From positions 768,902 through 832,901 of the forward strand of contig CAMPDV010000093.1 in the NCBI GenBank assembly GCA_946699065.1: a stretch of DNA of 64,000 nucleotides, given 5' to 3'. The notes under the pieces are model-generated. The model did no database searches and was not told the DNA's origin. It saw nothing but the letters and a program-made list of their open reading frames with translations. The translations under genes were made by a program, and so were the position numbers. Shown here in pieces: positions 14,285-27,600 of the stretch. The DNA comes from Loxodes magnus (lineage: Eukaryota; Ciliophora; Karyorelictea; Loxodida; Loxodidae). Within the stretch, counting starts at the first letter, position 1; each line of letters opens with the position of its first letter.

Positions 14285-14470
14285 AAAACCTTAATAAAAT
14301 AAAGAGTTTTTGTTCCCTTTTAAATAATACCAGAATTACTTTAATTATCCGGAGTAGTAGCGATACTCTGTTACGCTAGCAGCGGGGTATGTAAGGGCTT
14401 GGTTAGTGGCTGTACGTGGAGGGGTTACTCTTCTCGTACGGTTACTAGCCAGGCCCTTACATTTTACCTT
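14285..14470 (+). ncRNA. GC-rich island, candidate non-coding RNA with 26-bp hairpin (copy 2)
   Basis: Shares the upstream block and core GCGATACTCTGTTAYGC with the island at 2100-2460, in the same orientation. Its distinctive part is an inverted repeat: arm 14391-14416, loop of 18 bases, arm 14435-14460. All 26 positions pair as Watson-Crick or G-U, so the stem is unbroken as RNA although the DNA arms differ at five sites. That pattern favours an RNA stem over a DNA palindrome. Function unknown; it could also be an end of a mobile element. Confidence 0.45.
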
Positions 14471-17400
14471 TAAAGATAAATTTATTTATAAAAAATAATT
14501 TTTATATTGTTTAATTTTTAACTAGCATGAACAAATGAGAAGAATGATATTAGTTTTAAGATTTTTATATCTAAAATATAATAACTTCTCAATCCAAAAG
14601 CTATTGCTAGTTTAATAGTGTACTAAGCTAATTTATTATCTTCAATTTATAGTTAATTCTTAAAATATAGATAGAAATAAATAATTAAGCTTTGGTAAAT
14701 TTCAATTCTTAAAAACCTTATTTTAAATCTTTTACCTCTTTTATAAAGAATATATAAAAACCCTTATTAAAATATTAATGTTGATTAATAATGCTTATCA
14801 ACTCATTTACCTTCAAATCTTTAGTAGATTAATAAATATAAGTTTTTTCTTATCTATCAAAGCTAGAAATTAAGAACTTAGTTATATTTTCTTAGTCTTA
14901 AGAAAGATATTTAAAAGCTTTTAGTCCTTTATTATGTTTCATAAAATAAGCTAGTTGATCAATAGAAGATAAGAGGTTATGAGAAGCTTAAACTTAAATG
15001 CTAGCAAATTCTTAGATAATTAGATTCATTAAGTAAAGAGTAGCTTTAGAATCAAAGTATGTGTTATTAACAAATCACATGGAGGATTTTGTAAAAAGGA
15101 GTAAAAATAGCTTCCACTCATATAAAAGAGAGATTAATAATCAAAGCATCTTCAAATAAAAAGATTATAAGAAGCTCTAACTATAAAATAAGCTTTATAA
15201 CATTATTTTAGACTGCTAAATAAAAAGCTCAAAGCTTTATCTTATACCTTTTAAATTATATTTTAAGTCACTCAAGAACTCTAGCTTTTTAAATATATTT
15301 TTATAATTATTACGCTTTAAGAGTTGACAATCACGAAATAATTTCAAAAAGCAAATGCTTATGATAGGCTTAAAACTTAAATAAAAATGATTGCTACTTT
15401 TATTTTAAAATATCATAATATCTTAAATTTTAATAAAATATAAGGTGAGCATTTATCCATTTAGTTATTTGCCTTTATTTAGTTAGATGATCTAATGGTA
15501 GAAAATAGATGTACTAAATTATAAAAATAAAGTGTTTGAGTAGATAAATATATCAAATAATTAATTTAAAATATTCTAACTTATCTTAGTAAGAAGATGC
15601 ATATAATAAAGAAATATATAACTAAAATATAAAATATCTAGATACTCTTATTAAACAATTTATGATCCTTTTATTTACACAAATATAATTTAAACTTATA
15701 ATTCGAAAACAATCAAATCAAGAAAATCCTTTGAAGGGCAAATTAAAAAAAGCAGCACAATCTTTTTAAATAGCTTTATGACCACATTGCATGATAAGAT
15801 TATAGCCTTACTAGCCAATTATTATTGCTTTATCCTAAATAATATAATAATATATAAATTATACTTATAAGCTTCCGAATATAATTTGATTTATCTATTC
15901 AAATATATATTTATTATAATTTTGTATTAAATATTAATAAATTCCTATGTAGTTAATAGCCTCATTTGTATAGTTAATAAAGCCTAGCTTTATATATTTA
16001 CTATTTCTATAAGTTATTTATAAATAAAGTCTTCAAATTTTATTTTATATCTTCTTTATTTCTCTCCCTATAAAAAAGAGGAAATATGATATTAAAAGTT
16101 AAAAAGGAGCAATATGCATGCTAATAGATTCTATTTATCTCTTCTTATCATTTAAATAATCTAAAATTTCTTTGCTGGCACTTACATATTTTGGTTAAAT
16201 AAAATCTAATATAGATGATTATTATTAAAGGGAGCTATTTATAAATATACTAATAAGGGAGAGCTTTATTATTTATTAATCTACCTTAGTTAGTTTATTA
16301 AATTTAGGTGCAGAAAGAATTTAAAGTGTATGATATATCATAGCTAAATATATAACTATCTAACAATAGATAATTATACTTATATTAAAAGTTTAAACTA
16401 TAGTCACTTAAACATAATAAAAGTTTATAGCCTTTAGTAAGTTATTTATATCATTATTATGCTTTGCAATCAATAAGTACAACAATTTAAATAACAAAAG
16501 CCTAAAGTGTTAAGAATTAAGTATTTAAAGATTTAAGAATCTAATATCATTTGTTTAAAACTTTAAGGCTTAAATCCATATATTTCAAAATGAAAGGGCT
16601 TATTAACTTTCATCCTTATAACTCTAAATTACTAAAACTTATTTTATATTAGATTTAGGTTTGTAAACTAATATCAATATCATTTAAATTAATAAAAAGA
16701 TACTTTATTAGTCTTTTGAAACGATATGGATATATACATATAGTTTTGTTTTAGTTAAAACTCTATTCTAAAAAGATAAATAATTTGATTTTATTCTAAT
16801 TATAACCTTTATATCGTATATTTCTATACGAATATTCATAAGTAAAGAAATATAATTTCTTCAAGTTTTATAATAAAACATTTATACGCTAGTAAGCTAG
16901 GAGAACTAGTGATAAATGAAAATAAACTCTATTTATTGAACCAAAAGAAATTAGTTGATATAATTAAAATTTTTATTATAGAGCTCTTATAAAAAGGAAG
17001 GGCAATGTGATTTATAATTAATATAGTCGCTATGTTTAGCTGATATTATAATAATTTATTATTGCTTAATTATTGCATAAATTTACCTTGCTTAAGTTAA
17101 AATTTATTCTTTTTTGCTTAGCAAAAACTAAAATTTCCTATAAAAGATTTATTATACACTGTTTGATGATATTTCACTGAGATTTAATTTGATTTAAGAT
17201 AATCAGTCAGTATATTAAATAAGGAAAATTAATAATTAGTTCTTTTAATAAAAGTTAGATTTGTATATAAACAACTAAGTAGTCATTTAAGTTATTATGA
17301 GGAACATACCTTTTGTTCGAAATATAATTTTAAAAAAGTGCAATTAAAGTAGCTTTTTAAAATAATAAGAATCTAATAATATAGTTAAATAAAGCTTAGT

Positions 17401-20374
17401 AAGATTATAATATACATCTACTAGATAAATAGTTCTATTTTATAATAGATGATATATATAGTAATGTAAGCTTTTAATATTTCTTTCTGATATAAGTATA
17501 ATTATCTAATTTATCCTTCTTATTTTATAATTATACTTTTTCTAATTTATAAAAATAGCATATTCTAATTTAAATTGATGCTCTTCGAAAAGGTATATTT
17601 CAAGACTTTGTATAGAAATAAATTGATACTTATTATAAGCTTCACATTGGCCTAACTATGAATAAATAAAAGTTTATAAAGATATAAACTAATTAGCAAG
17701 AATCTAAGAATTACTTTATTAGAGTTTAATAATTTACAAATCTTAGGTTTTTAAACTTAGAATTAAGAAAATAAAATATTTAGAAGTGTTAGATTATAGA
17801 AATAAATTAAATAGTCAAGAGTTTAGAAATTTAAATTTCTATATTTCGCTTGATACTTTAGTTTGCATAAATAAGCTAAAAGAATTAGAAATAACTTTAG
17901 CTGCAATATCACTTAATGCATTAAAAGCTTTCAAATTTATTAATAATTTTCATTATAATTTAATGCTAAAAGCTCACTAGCATAATAAAAATGATACAAA
18001 GAATTCTATTAAGGTATTAACTCTAAATTTAGCTTTTTAATTTATTTAAGCTTTATATCCATAAATATTATAAAAATTAATTTTAAGCCTAAAAGGTTAC
18101 TTACAGGCTAATAAACCTTAGAAGGAGACAATCTGTCATTCGTAAATTCATAGCTTATTATAAGAACCTACATAGAAATAGTAAATAGAGTTTGTAAAGC
18201 TAAATAATAAAAATAGATCTAAAAGAATAAAATATTAATAACCTTATATTCCTCAATTTGCAGTTCAAAGTATATTAAATAAATTATAGATCTATGCTAA
18301 AATGCTTATGCAAGAGCCAAGAGAGATTATTAGGAAATGCAAATAAAAGTAGTAATTTTAAGTCAAACTTAGCTATTTTAAAATCCTTGTAGATATTTAT
18401 TCCTTATTAAATAAATTTATCTTCTCTAATATAGCTGAAAGAGTTAATTTATACTATTTCAATTATTTATTTTAAAACTTAAATAATATAATTTGATTAA
18501 GAAGTTTTCCTTTAATTTTGATATTAGATTTTAATTTCTACAACTATATTAATTAAAAATAATTTATGATTGATGTGTTTTTTGTAATGAGCTAATTATA
18601 ATAAAATAGCTAGCATTATTTAATTCTAACTATAAAGAGAAATTTAGATCCAAGTAGATGTAAATTTTTTATAGCTAATAATTTTTTGAATGATAACACT
18701 ACTTAGTTTACTATTAATACTCCAAGCGAGACTAAATAATCTTATATTCCTCTAATGGAAAAATTTTGATATATTATTAAATTTCTTTAAATCTAAATTA
18801 AGAGTTGCATAGTCGTGATATGGTAAAAATCCAAGCTAGAAAGATAATTAAAGGTGCTTATTAAGATAAAATAAAAAACTATAATTCAAACTTATTTAAT
18901 AAGAAAAGTATCTTTATTTAAGATAATCTTTACTCTTACTTCAAGCTATAATCAATATTTTAGATATATATCACATACATTAATATCATTGAAGGTATTA
19001 AATTTTAAATAGAATGATATATAAGAATAAAAAGGAATTAAAATTAGCATCATTATTATACCTTATACCCATTTAAACTTCCTTATTTATTAGTTATTTT
19101 TATCACTAGCAAATAAATTAAATTGTATATTAGATTTTATATTCTTATTATTAAACTTATATAAAAGACTAAAGAGTTGGCTATTTAATAAAACTAGTGA
19201 AATTAAATAATCGATAATAACTAGGAATAAATTCCTACAATAGCAAAATAATAATAAATTTAATTTAAATTAAGGAAATTAATAAGATATAATCTATTAA
19301 ATAATTGTATAATAGAAACAGTTCTGCTTAGATATTAGCTATATAATCTAACTATAGCTATGATATAATGTAAATTTAAAAAAGGTTTATAAAGTTCTTA
19401 TTTTGCTTTATTTAGCTAATATATTTCCTAGTTAGTTAGTCATTAGATTAATAATTATAATCTTATCATTTCTATTAATATAGACATAGCATTATAACTC
19501 TTAAGAATGATATTCTCATATAAATAGATTTGTAAATTTTCTAGTTTATTTAATTTTAATAGTTATTATATCTAAAGCTATTTGTTTATATTTCTCTATA
19601 AACTCTTTAAATTAGAATAGAGATGCTAATTACTATAATAATTAAACATAATAAGCTTATCTTTAACTATTTAAAGTAGACTTATAAGTTTCATTGGTAT
19701 AAAACTGATTATATTAAGTATGCTTATTAGTATGTGCTTATTTAGGATAAAGCAACTTTTGACCTTAGAACTTATTTTACCTTTTAGTTAAGCATAAGGA
19801 ACTTTAAGCATTTTATTCTAAAGATATATCTAAATTTTTAAATAATATAATAATGCAAGGAAATAATTATCTTACATTTTATCTAAGTTGCTTTTAATAT
19901 GGGTAAATCTAAGTTAGGAGAGATAATTTAGACTATTTTACAAAGAAATACTTTAATTCTATAAAAATACGTCTAAATAAAATGAAAATGAAGAAAAGAA
20001 AGCATAGTTGCAAACAAATTCTTGTTTCAAAGAAAATTATAAAAGATGAGAGGCAATTATTACTTGAATACATTTTTTAGAGCCAAACTTTTTAAATTGG
20101 TTCTATAATTATTACCTTACTTTTTCCGTTAAATAAAATAAAAATAAATAACTTGAGTAAATTAATAATTACCCTTATAAATGGAAGATGATAGGATAGC
20201 CTCTATAAAGATATTAATTGATGATTTCTCATTAAGCTTAAAATTGTATTAGAGTAATTTAAACTATTTGGCTACTATATTAACACATAAATAGATTATA
20301 TAAGCTTTGCATAATTAAAATAATATCCTAATTATCCTTTTTCACATAAATCAATTATTTAATAATTAAATAAA
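14471..20374. other. gene-poor AT-rich stretch
   Basis: About 5.9 kb with no recognised gene, RNA or repeat array. The frame from 17786 stays free of obvious interruption for a long way, but its translation is dominated by Ile, Leu, Asn, Lys, Tyr, Phe and Gln, as any AT-rich DNA gives under this code, so I do not call a gene. Homopolymer runs are shorter than in the intergenic DNA at 26700-31300, and AGCTT/AAGCT-type words are frequent. Confidence 0.5.
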
Positions 20375-21196
20375 ATGGCACCTAAGAAATAATAGACCTC
20401 TATTAACGAATACTTGAAAAAATAAGAATAACCTAATTTAATTGAAGAATAGCCTTAATAAGATAAAGATTAATAATCTAAGGAATCCTTTGCATAATCA
20501 GTTCAGCAAAGGATATCAAATATCCAATATGACTTGAAAAAGCAAAGATAAAAAATAGAAAATTTAGAAAACTTACTAGAAAAATTAATGGAATAATTAA
20601 ACCTATAATTCCCATCCATAGATAAATCATTAGATAAAATCTAATCTTAAATAGTAATTAAATTGGAATAAATTGATAAATAATTTAACGAAGTCCCTCA
20701 AATGTTCAAATTTCATTTTTCTTAAATTGAATATCAAATAAAGCAACTTTAAGAAAAACAAGAATAATAACAAGTAATAATTTAAAAATTATAAGATTAA
20801 TAAGATTAATAAGATTAATAATCAAATATCACAATGGAAATCGAATCGGAATTCTAATAATAAGAAATAAATAAGATCAATTATTATCGCAAAAAGATTC
20901 GGTGCTATTTATGCTAGAAAAATCATTGCTGGAAAAAATGCTGGAAGAAACAATAAATTGAAAAAATTAGCAAGTAATAAATATTAGACTAACTTTTCAG
21001 AATATGACCAACAAGAACAGGATAAGTATACAGAAAGAAATTCTACAACTCAAGAAACAACGAGTTTTATAAAAATGGAAGAAGAAACTATAACGATAAT
21101 TAGTGGATGAGGGAGAGACAAGGATGGCGGACTAATGTAGTCCTACGCAGTCCTTTAGTTCAGGAAAGAGCAGGAACAAAAGCAAGTGAACCCTGA
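20375..21196 (+). CDS. LINE ORF1 protein (gag-like, zinc knuckle), copy 1
   Basis: An intact 273-residue frame from ATG 20375 (starts MAPKKQQTSINEYLKK) to TGA 21194-21196, with TAA/TAG as Gln. The N-terminal half is Gln/Glu/Lys-rich and predicted to be coiled coil; about residue 176 onward comes a CCHC-type knuckle, RCYLCQKNHCWKKC (C-x2-C-x3-H-x4-C), then a basic Asn/Arg-rich tail. This arrangement is typical of nucleic-acid-binding ORF1 proteins of non-LTR retrotransposons. It resembles the protein at 29055 in start, order of parts and knuckle. No ORF2 follows, so this is a partial element. Near the end, GGACTA-ATG-TAGTCC forms a small hairpin with ATG in the loop. Confidence 0.75.
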
Positions 21197-24100
21197 AGCT
21201 CTTTTCTAAGACTATAAACTTAATTTTATCCTTTATCCTTTTTTAGTAAGAAAACCATGAGGTAGAAATATCTCTTGCTTATAGTTATTCTCTAATAGTC
21301 TAATTTATAACAGAAGAATGTATTAAAATAAAAATTTGGGAGTTAATCATGCTTTAATTAAGGTTTTTGAAAAAGACTTAACGACCCTAGTTATCAACGA
21401 AGTAAAGAGAGCTATATATAATAAAAGGCAAAATTTTTGTAATAAGGGTAAATTGTATATAACTATATTAAGTTAATTCTAATCGTTTGCTATAAAATAA
21501 ATAGCATCTAATTATACTTTCATATACTACCTTCATTATACTAACCAAGATAAATCTTAAGAACTATTTAACTTTTAAGATTTTGATTTAAAAGATTATA
21601 AAAGAGAAAATATTAGATAATTTCTAAAGAGAGTATCCTTTTTAATATTATCTTAATCTTTTTAGCTTAAAAAGACAATCAAATGATAGAGAATAAAAGG
21701 CATGACTCTTGGGGTATCTATTGATTTAAGATTATTTAATCTGTATAAGAGTATCCATATATTAAAGATTTGCTAATTTTAGGATAAGGAAGTGAGTTTT
21801 TTAAAAATAAGTAATAAATTTGATATTCTCTTGCTATAATAAATTTATCGCCATTGATGCGTAAAGAGCTTTTAGTTGATTTTCCTATTTTTAAATAATT
21901 ATTAAATAAGAAAGGCATACTTCAGAATAAATGTATAAAGAGAAACTTTCTTAAATAAATAAAGAATATCTTATTAGTAATTTGATGAGAAAACAGTATA
22001 AGTAGAATAGTCAAGTATTCATAGCTTTATTTCTAAATTATCTACTTTTAATATGAATGTTAAATATAACCTTTCAATCTAAGCTTTATTTAACTATTTG
22101 CTTTATTTCATTTCTAAATGCATTTTGTTGGGTCTATTCAATAATATACCTATATATAAAGGACTTTATTTAAATAATTATATCTAAGTGACTTTCTTAA
22201 TTTTTAATTGAGCAAAGTACTTAAATATAGAGTTAGTTAGTTATTTAAATCATATTTAAAGTTTTCCTTATTATAATATCATATAAATGAAGATAAAAAG
22301 CCTTTAAAGTCTATAATGTGCTAGTTTATTATTAAATAGACTTTCCTTTCTTGTTTATTACTAAATTACACTTATTTTATACTTTTGTCTGTTTATATAT
22401 AAATATATCTAGATTTTAGCTATTTAGTTGGATTTATTATGAAAGAAAAGGAAAAAGAAATAGATTTAAACATTATAATAGTTTGATAGGGATAACTTCA
22501 TTTAGCCTATTAATCTACCTAAGTTAAGTATATTAATTTAATATTTAAGGAAATAAATAGTTTAAGAAGTGTAGGATAAAAGAACTAGTTAAGCAATACA
22601 CTAGTTTTAAGCTTTATTTCTATACTTACTTGATATTGCTTTATAGCAGTTTGAAAATTATAATAAATTAGCTAAAACTGCAATTTTATTTATACAACGG
22701 GAGTTTGCAAATTATCCTAGCTTTATTTTAAAATAAATTGATGCTACTGTTTCAGTTATAATCAAATAAAAAGCAACAAACAGAATTATTTTTAGATATT
22801 AAACTCTAACTTTAGTTTCTTAGTGACTAAAGATAATCTTAGTAAGCACTAAATTCCTTTATCATAATAATATCATAAATTCTAGAATTTATTTAGATGA
22901 TAAAGCTTATTCAAATTTATATACTTATATAAGCCTTTATTTTATAATAAATCAATAGCTTTTGCTTAAGAATAAAGACACTATAGTTGTTTGAATGAAT
23001 AAGTATTGTAATGAATGCTGTTAATTAACTGCTTATTTTTCTTATAGAGATATATTATTATGTTTAAGTTTATACCTTTAAGCTTATTAAGTTTTAAAAA
23101 ATCTAACTATTAGCTGACTTATCACAGATGATAAGCAAAACTAAGCAGATTGAAACATAAAGATAGTAAGATATAAGCAAGAAAATTCTAATAGCTATAT
23201 AATAAGCAGCTTTCTCTTAATTAACTTACTTAAAAATTTAGATTCAAATAGTTCTAAGTTAAACCTTTTAAAAGTATATTACACTTATTTAAGCAGACTA
23301 GAGTAAACTTGAAAGAACTTATAGCCAGAGTAAAGCTTAAAATAATTGAAAATCTAAGATATAAAATACAAATAGGTGTTAAATCTAAAATGAATATAGC
23401 AGGCTTTTATTTATTATTATTTATATAATTACTCTTTATTTACATTACAGTTTATTTATCACTATTTTATTTATGGCTATATTTTAGATAAGGATAGAGA
23501 GATTTATAATAAAATAATTTTAAGATATTGGAAAATATACTAAAATATTATTTAAAAAGAGATAGCTTCAGATATTAATATCTATTAGGAAGTAAAGATG
23601 AAGCAATAAGAATCTGAATACTTGAACCTAAAATTATTTGATATGAATTATTTAATTTATTAATAAAGAATTCCTTATTTCTTAGGTAAATCTCTAAATA
23701 GCTTGTGATTAAGTAGCAACAAATCTTAAAAATAAATAGCTGAAGCTATTTTAAAACTACTCAAAAAGAGAAAATCAAATACAAATATTTAAAAGCTTAT
23801 TAAGTTAGTAGTTACTCAAATATATAAACCTTTAGATGCTTATTTATAGAAATTTTATTTTTTCCAGTTTATTTTGTTCTTAGGAAAATTATAGAAAAGT
23901 TGATATACTTGAAAAGGCATTTTGTTACACTGATTTAATAATCTTGAATAAATTGCTGAAATAAAGGAATAAATAAAAAACTTTTCTTTTTCAAAGTTTA
24001 ATCAAAATCTTGTCCTTTGATATTTCATTAGATTTATAAACTACTTGCAAAATTTAAAATTTTAGAAGCTTTTAAAATCTAGTTTATGTTAGCACTGTTT

Positions 24101-26000
24101 TTTGGAAGTAAGGAACCTAACTCTTTTAAAGACTTTGAATGAATTTGTAGTTTATTGAAAATTTTTACTTACTGATATCAATTTAAATACCTTAGTAGTT
24201 CTAATAAAGCATTCTATTAATTCTTTGGTTTGATTCTAAATTAAATTTCTGATTTTTAAATAAAATCTAAAAGTAGAAGCTAGTCAGATTTCTTTTGATT
24301 TACTGGGCAAAAATAGTGACTTTCTTATATAAACAATAGTAAAAATACATTTCATATTAATTAACTATTCAGTTAATTCCTTTTATGAATTAACTCTTAA
24401 ATTTAAGCTATTTGTCTATCTTTAATATAATACATAAGTATTTCACATAATAAGCTTTTTGAAATAAGAATTTAATATAAAAGAGCAAGCAGTTAAATAG
24501 TTAAAGCAAAACTTGAATAATTTAGCAATATGAATGCTTAAATCAGAAAACATTTATTATAATTTTAAATTTTAATTAATATACAAGGATATAGTTCAAT
24601 GGCTAACTGCTTATATTAGTTATCTATATATTTTTAAATATCTTAATTCAATTAAAAACAATATAACTAGGAGTCTCTTAGTAGTTTGTGGTATAAGGCT
24701 TTAAAGTGCTTGCTTAGAGTTGTTGATTTTTATAGTAAGATGATTAAACTAATAACTACTTAATTTAAAGCTTATAAACTAAGCATTAGTCTAATTATTA
24801 TTGTAATTTACACAAAGAATAAAGAAAAATAGGATATTTATAGTGATTTAAACTAAGGAAGGTTTATAGTAGCAATATAGATTAGATTGAGTAGTATTTA
24901 ATTACTTAATGAATCTTAAGTTAGTTGCATAAACTGCCTTTAGCTTTATTATTATTTGATAAAAAGTTAAAATGACTATCCTCCTACTTATTAAACTAGG
25001 AATGGTTAATTTATTAGTCTTTAGTGTTTTATATTAATAAGCATAATAAATTAGTTTCTTTTTGTAAAGAAATGCTTATTATTAAGCTTTCTGATTATTA
25101 AAAAGGCTAGATGTTTATTTGTTGTTTCCTAAGCTATTTGATTATTAAGCTTTAGTTAAACTTTTGTAATAATTTTACTATTTATAATAGTCTAAGTCTC
25201 TAATCTCTTATTACTTCAATTTTAATTTCTAGCTCTATAGTTAAGAGTTAGATATCTTAAAGAACTTAATCTTAGTTTAAAAGTAAATTTAGCTTACAAA
25301 GCTATCTTAGCTAATGAGGCTTAAGAATATTTAGCTCTTTGCTATATTTTATCTCGCTAAAGCCATTTATAGTTATACTCAAATTTAAGCTTCAACTTTG
25401 TTTGTGCCCAATATTTTTATTAATAGGCTTAAATACCATTACTGTAGACTCTGAGATTATGCCAAGCTACAACATCAGGTTTAAATCTTTTATTTTAGGA
25501 ACTCTTGGTTAGAAGTAAAGTGATAAGGAATAAACTTTATGGATACTCTTTGTTTAGATGTATGATTCTAAGATAAATAAGCTAGAATTTATTTAGGTAA
25601 GCTTAATTATTAACTTTATTTTAAGTCTAAACAGCACAATAATGGAGATTAGCCTTTTTAAGAAACATACGCTATCTTAATAATTTGATATACAAGTTAG
25701 ATAAAATGAATTATAGGTATAAATCTTAGAGTATATTATTTAAATTTTTCCTTTAATATCCTAATTAAAAAAACAAGAATCTTAATAAATTCTAATATTT
25801 TAGATTCTATAGGAATGCTAGACTTATTTATAATTAAGATTGATAGTTGTTATAAAATTATTAATAAGTCGTACTTAAAGTGCTTTATAAATAAATAGAA
25901 GGTTAGGAGTTTGCTTAAGCTTTAGCCTAATTAATAATTATATAAAGTAATTATTTTAGTAACTTAGATGTTTAAAGTTAATTAATTGCAATGGATTGCT
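21197..26000. other. gene-poor AT-rich stretch
   Basis: No firm gene. On the + strand about 21340-21450 gives a short protein-like stretch (VFEKDLTTLVINEVKRAIYN) that may be a decayed exon. On the - strand 21736-21918 there is a 60-codon frame with no recognised family. The rest resembles 14471-20374 in composition. Confidence 0.4.
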
Positions 26001-26029
26001 AATTTGATAAAAGCTTAAGAAATTAAATT

Positions 26030-26600
26030 TACTTTTAGAAAATTAATTGGTTTGTCCTCGATAGTTCAATCTTTTAAATATTATTGTATCTCTCATTCGG
26101 AATTATCTTATATTATATAAATAAAAATTTTATTCTGTTTTGTGCTTCTTAAAAACAATTAACTATGACATAAGCTTCTTTCTATATCAATAATCTTCAA
26201 TCCTTTAAATTAAATTAATAAGTGTTTGAAATATATCAAAAGGCTTTTCCTTAATACTTGTTTATATTTAGAAATTCCCAAGTTTCTTACTCTATAAGTA
26301 TTAGTTCCTTTATTTTCTAAGATTTCATTTTCCTTTAAGTTATAATCTTTAAAGTATTTTCTTCATGCTTTTGATTAATTTTTACATTTCGTCTTTTTTC
26401 TTTTAGAGTTTTTGGTTAATTTCATTTTTATGTTTTCTAATTTCTACAGATCCATAGTAATTTTACCTTCTAATGAAGAATTTGACTATTCTTATTTCTA
26501 CTGTTATTTCAACATTTATTTCACCAAGCTTAACTTTATATTTCTAAGTTCGTTCTTTGAAAGGCGCAAAAATTGTCCACTTTTTAACTTAAAAAAATTA
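26030..26600 (-). CDS. possible hypothetical protein, lysine-rich
   Basis: The minus strand reads as a basic, protein-like sequence (for example LEGKITMDLQKLENIKMKL, then KENEILENKGTNTYRVRN) with Gln from TAA/TAG and Trp from TGA in KA[W]RKYFKDY and SE[W]EIQQYLKD. An ATG lies near 26545. It ends in AT-rich DNA without a clear stop. No domain recognised; it may be a transposon remnant like the ORFs nearby. The + strand frame at 26412 is its shadow. Confidence 0.4.
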
Positions 26601-26609
26601 AATAATTAA

Positions 26610-27600
26610 GGTGGAATGGTACAAGCATTTAAAAAGCTTATATAATTTAAACTAAACTGTTTCTTAAAAGCTAATTCAATATTAAACTAATAAATTTTAA
26701 ACATTTTTACATTAAAATCTCATGTATAATTAAACTTTACTATTTAAGAATTTTCAAACGTAATTTATTTACAATAATAATAGAAAATAAAATAAAAAGA
26801 TGTTTATATATTTATTCTCTATTAAAATATTTAAATCTATTTTAACTAGTTATAAATAAAATTTAAACTAATATTTGTTTATTCTTAAATTTTAATTAAA
26901 TTAACTTAAAAGTTAAGATATAAAATTTAGTCTGCTTTTAATTTTTTACTAAAGACAATATTTAAATTTAGATTTATTATCTTTATTTTTCTATTGTAAT
27001 TTCGAATATAAAGTAACTTTTATTTTTTTCGTGAAATATTAAGAAAAAAATAAAATGGAAAATTAAGGTCAAAATGTGTTCACATTTCTCTTGAAAAATT
27101 TGATTAAAAAGTCTAAGTGTACCTAATAGAATGTAATATATGTTATGAAAATTGCTTTAATTTTTAATTTTAGTGCAATTAATGAAGATTTTCAATAAAA
27201 TCTCTCATCAATTTATTAATATGGATTTATTTTACAGGAAGTAATTTAAATCCTGAAAATTAATAAATCTTAGTGATTTAAAAATCCAATTTGCATTAAT
27301 GAATAAAAGAATGAAAGAGATATTTGTCTGCAAGAAACTTAATAAATGCAGATTTCGTGAGAAAAAGTAAGGCTTACTTTAAAATTTAAAATAATTTGTA
27401 TTTACACTTTTTTTTAATTATATACATTAGCGTATTTTTTGTAATAAATTTTTTCAGAACTTTAAGGAGATAACATAAAATTATTAAGAAAAATTAAAAC
27501 AAAAAATGAGATTTTGAACTCAAATTGGTTCATTTTTCAAGAAATAAAATAAAATTTATAAAATATAAATGCTTATAACTACATTTATATAAATAAATAA
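26610..27600. other. intergenic, homopolymer-rich
   Basis: Very AT-rich with long A and T runs; no coding signal seen. It lies downstream of the minus-strand LINE tail that ends near 27600. Confidence 0.5.

Noticed and set aside
17786..20120. A long + strand coding gene
   Set aside because: The frame is open only because almost no codon is a stop under this code; residue composition is that of random AT-rich DNA.
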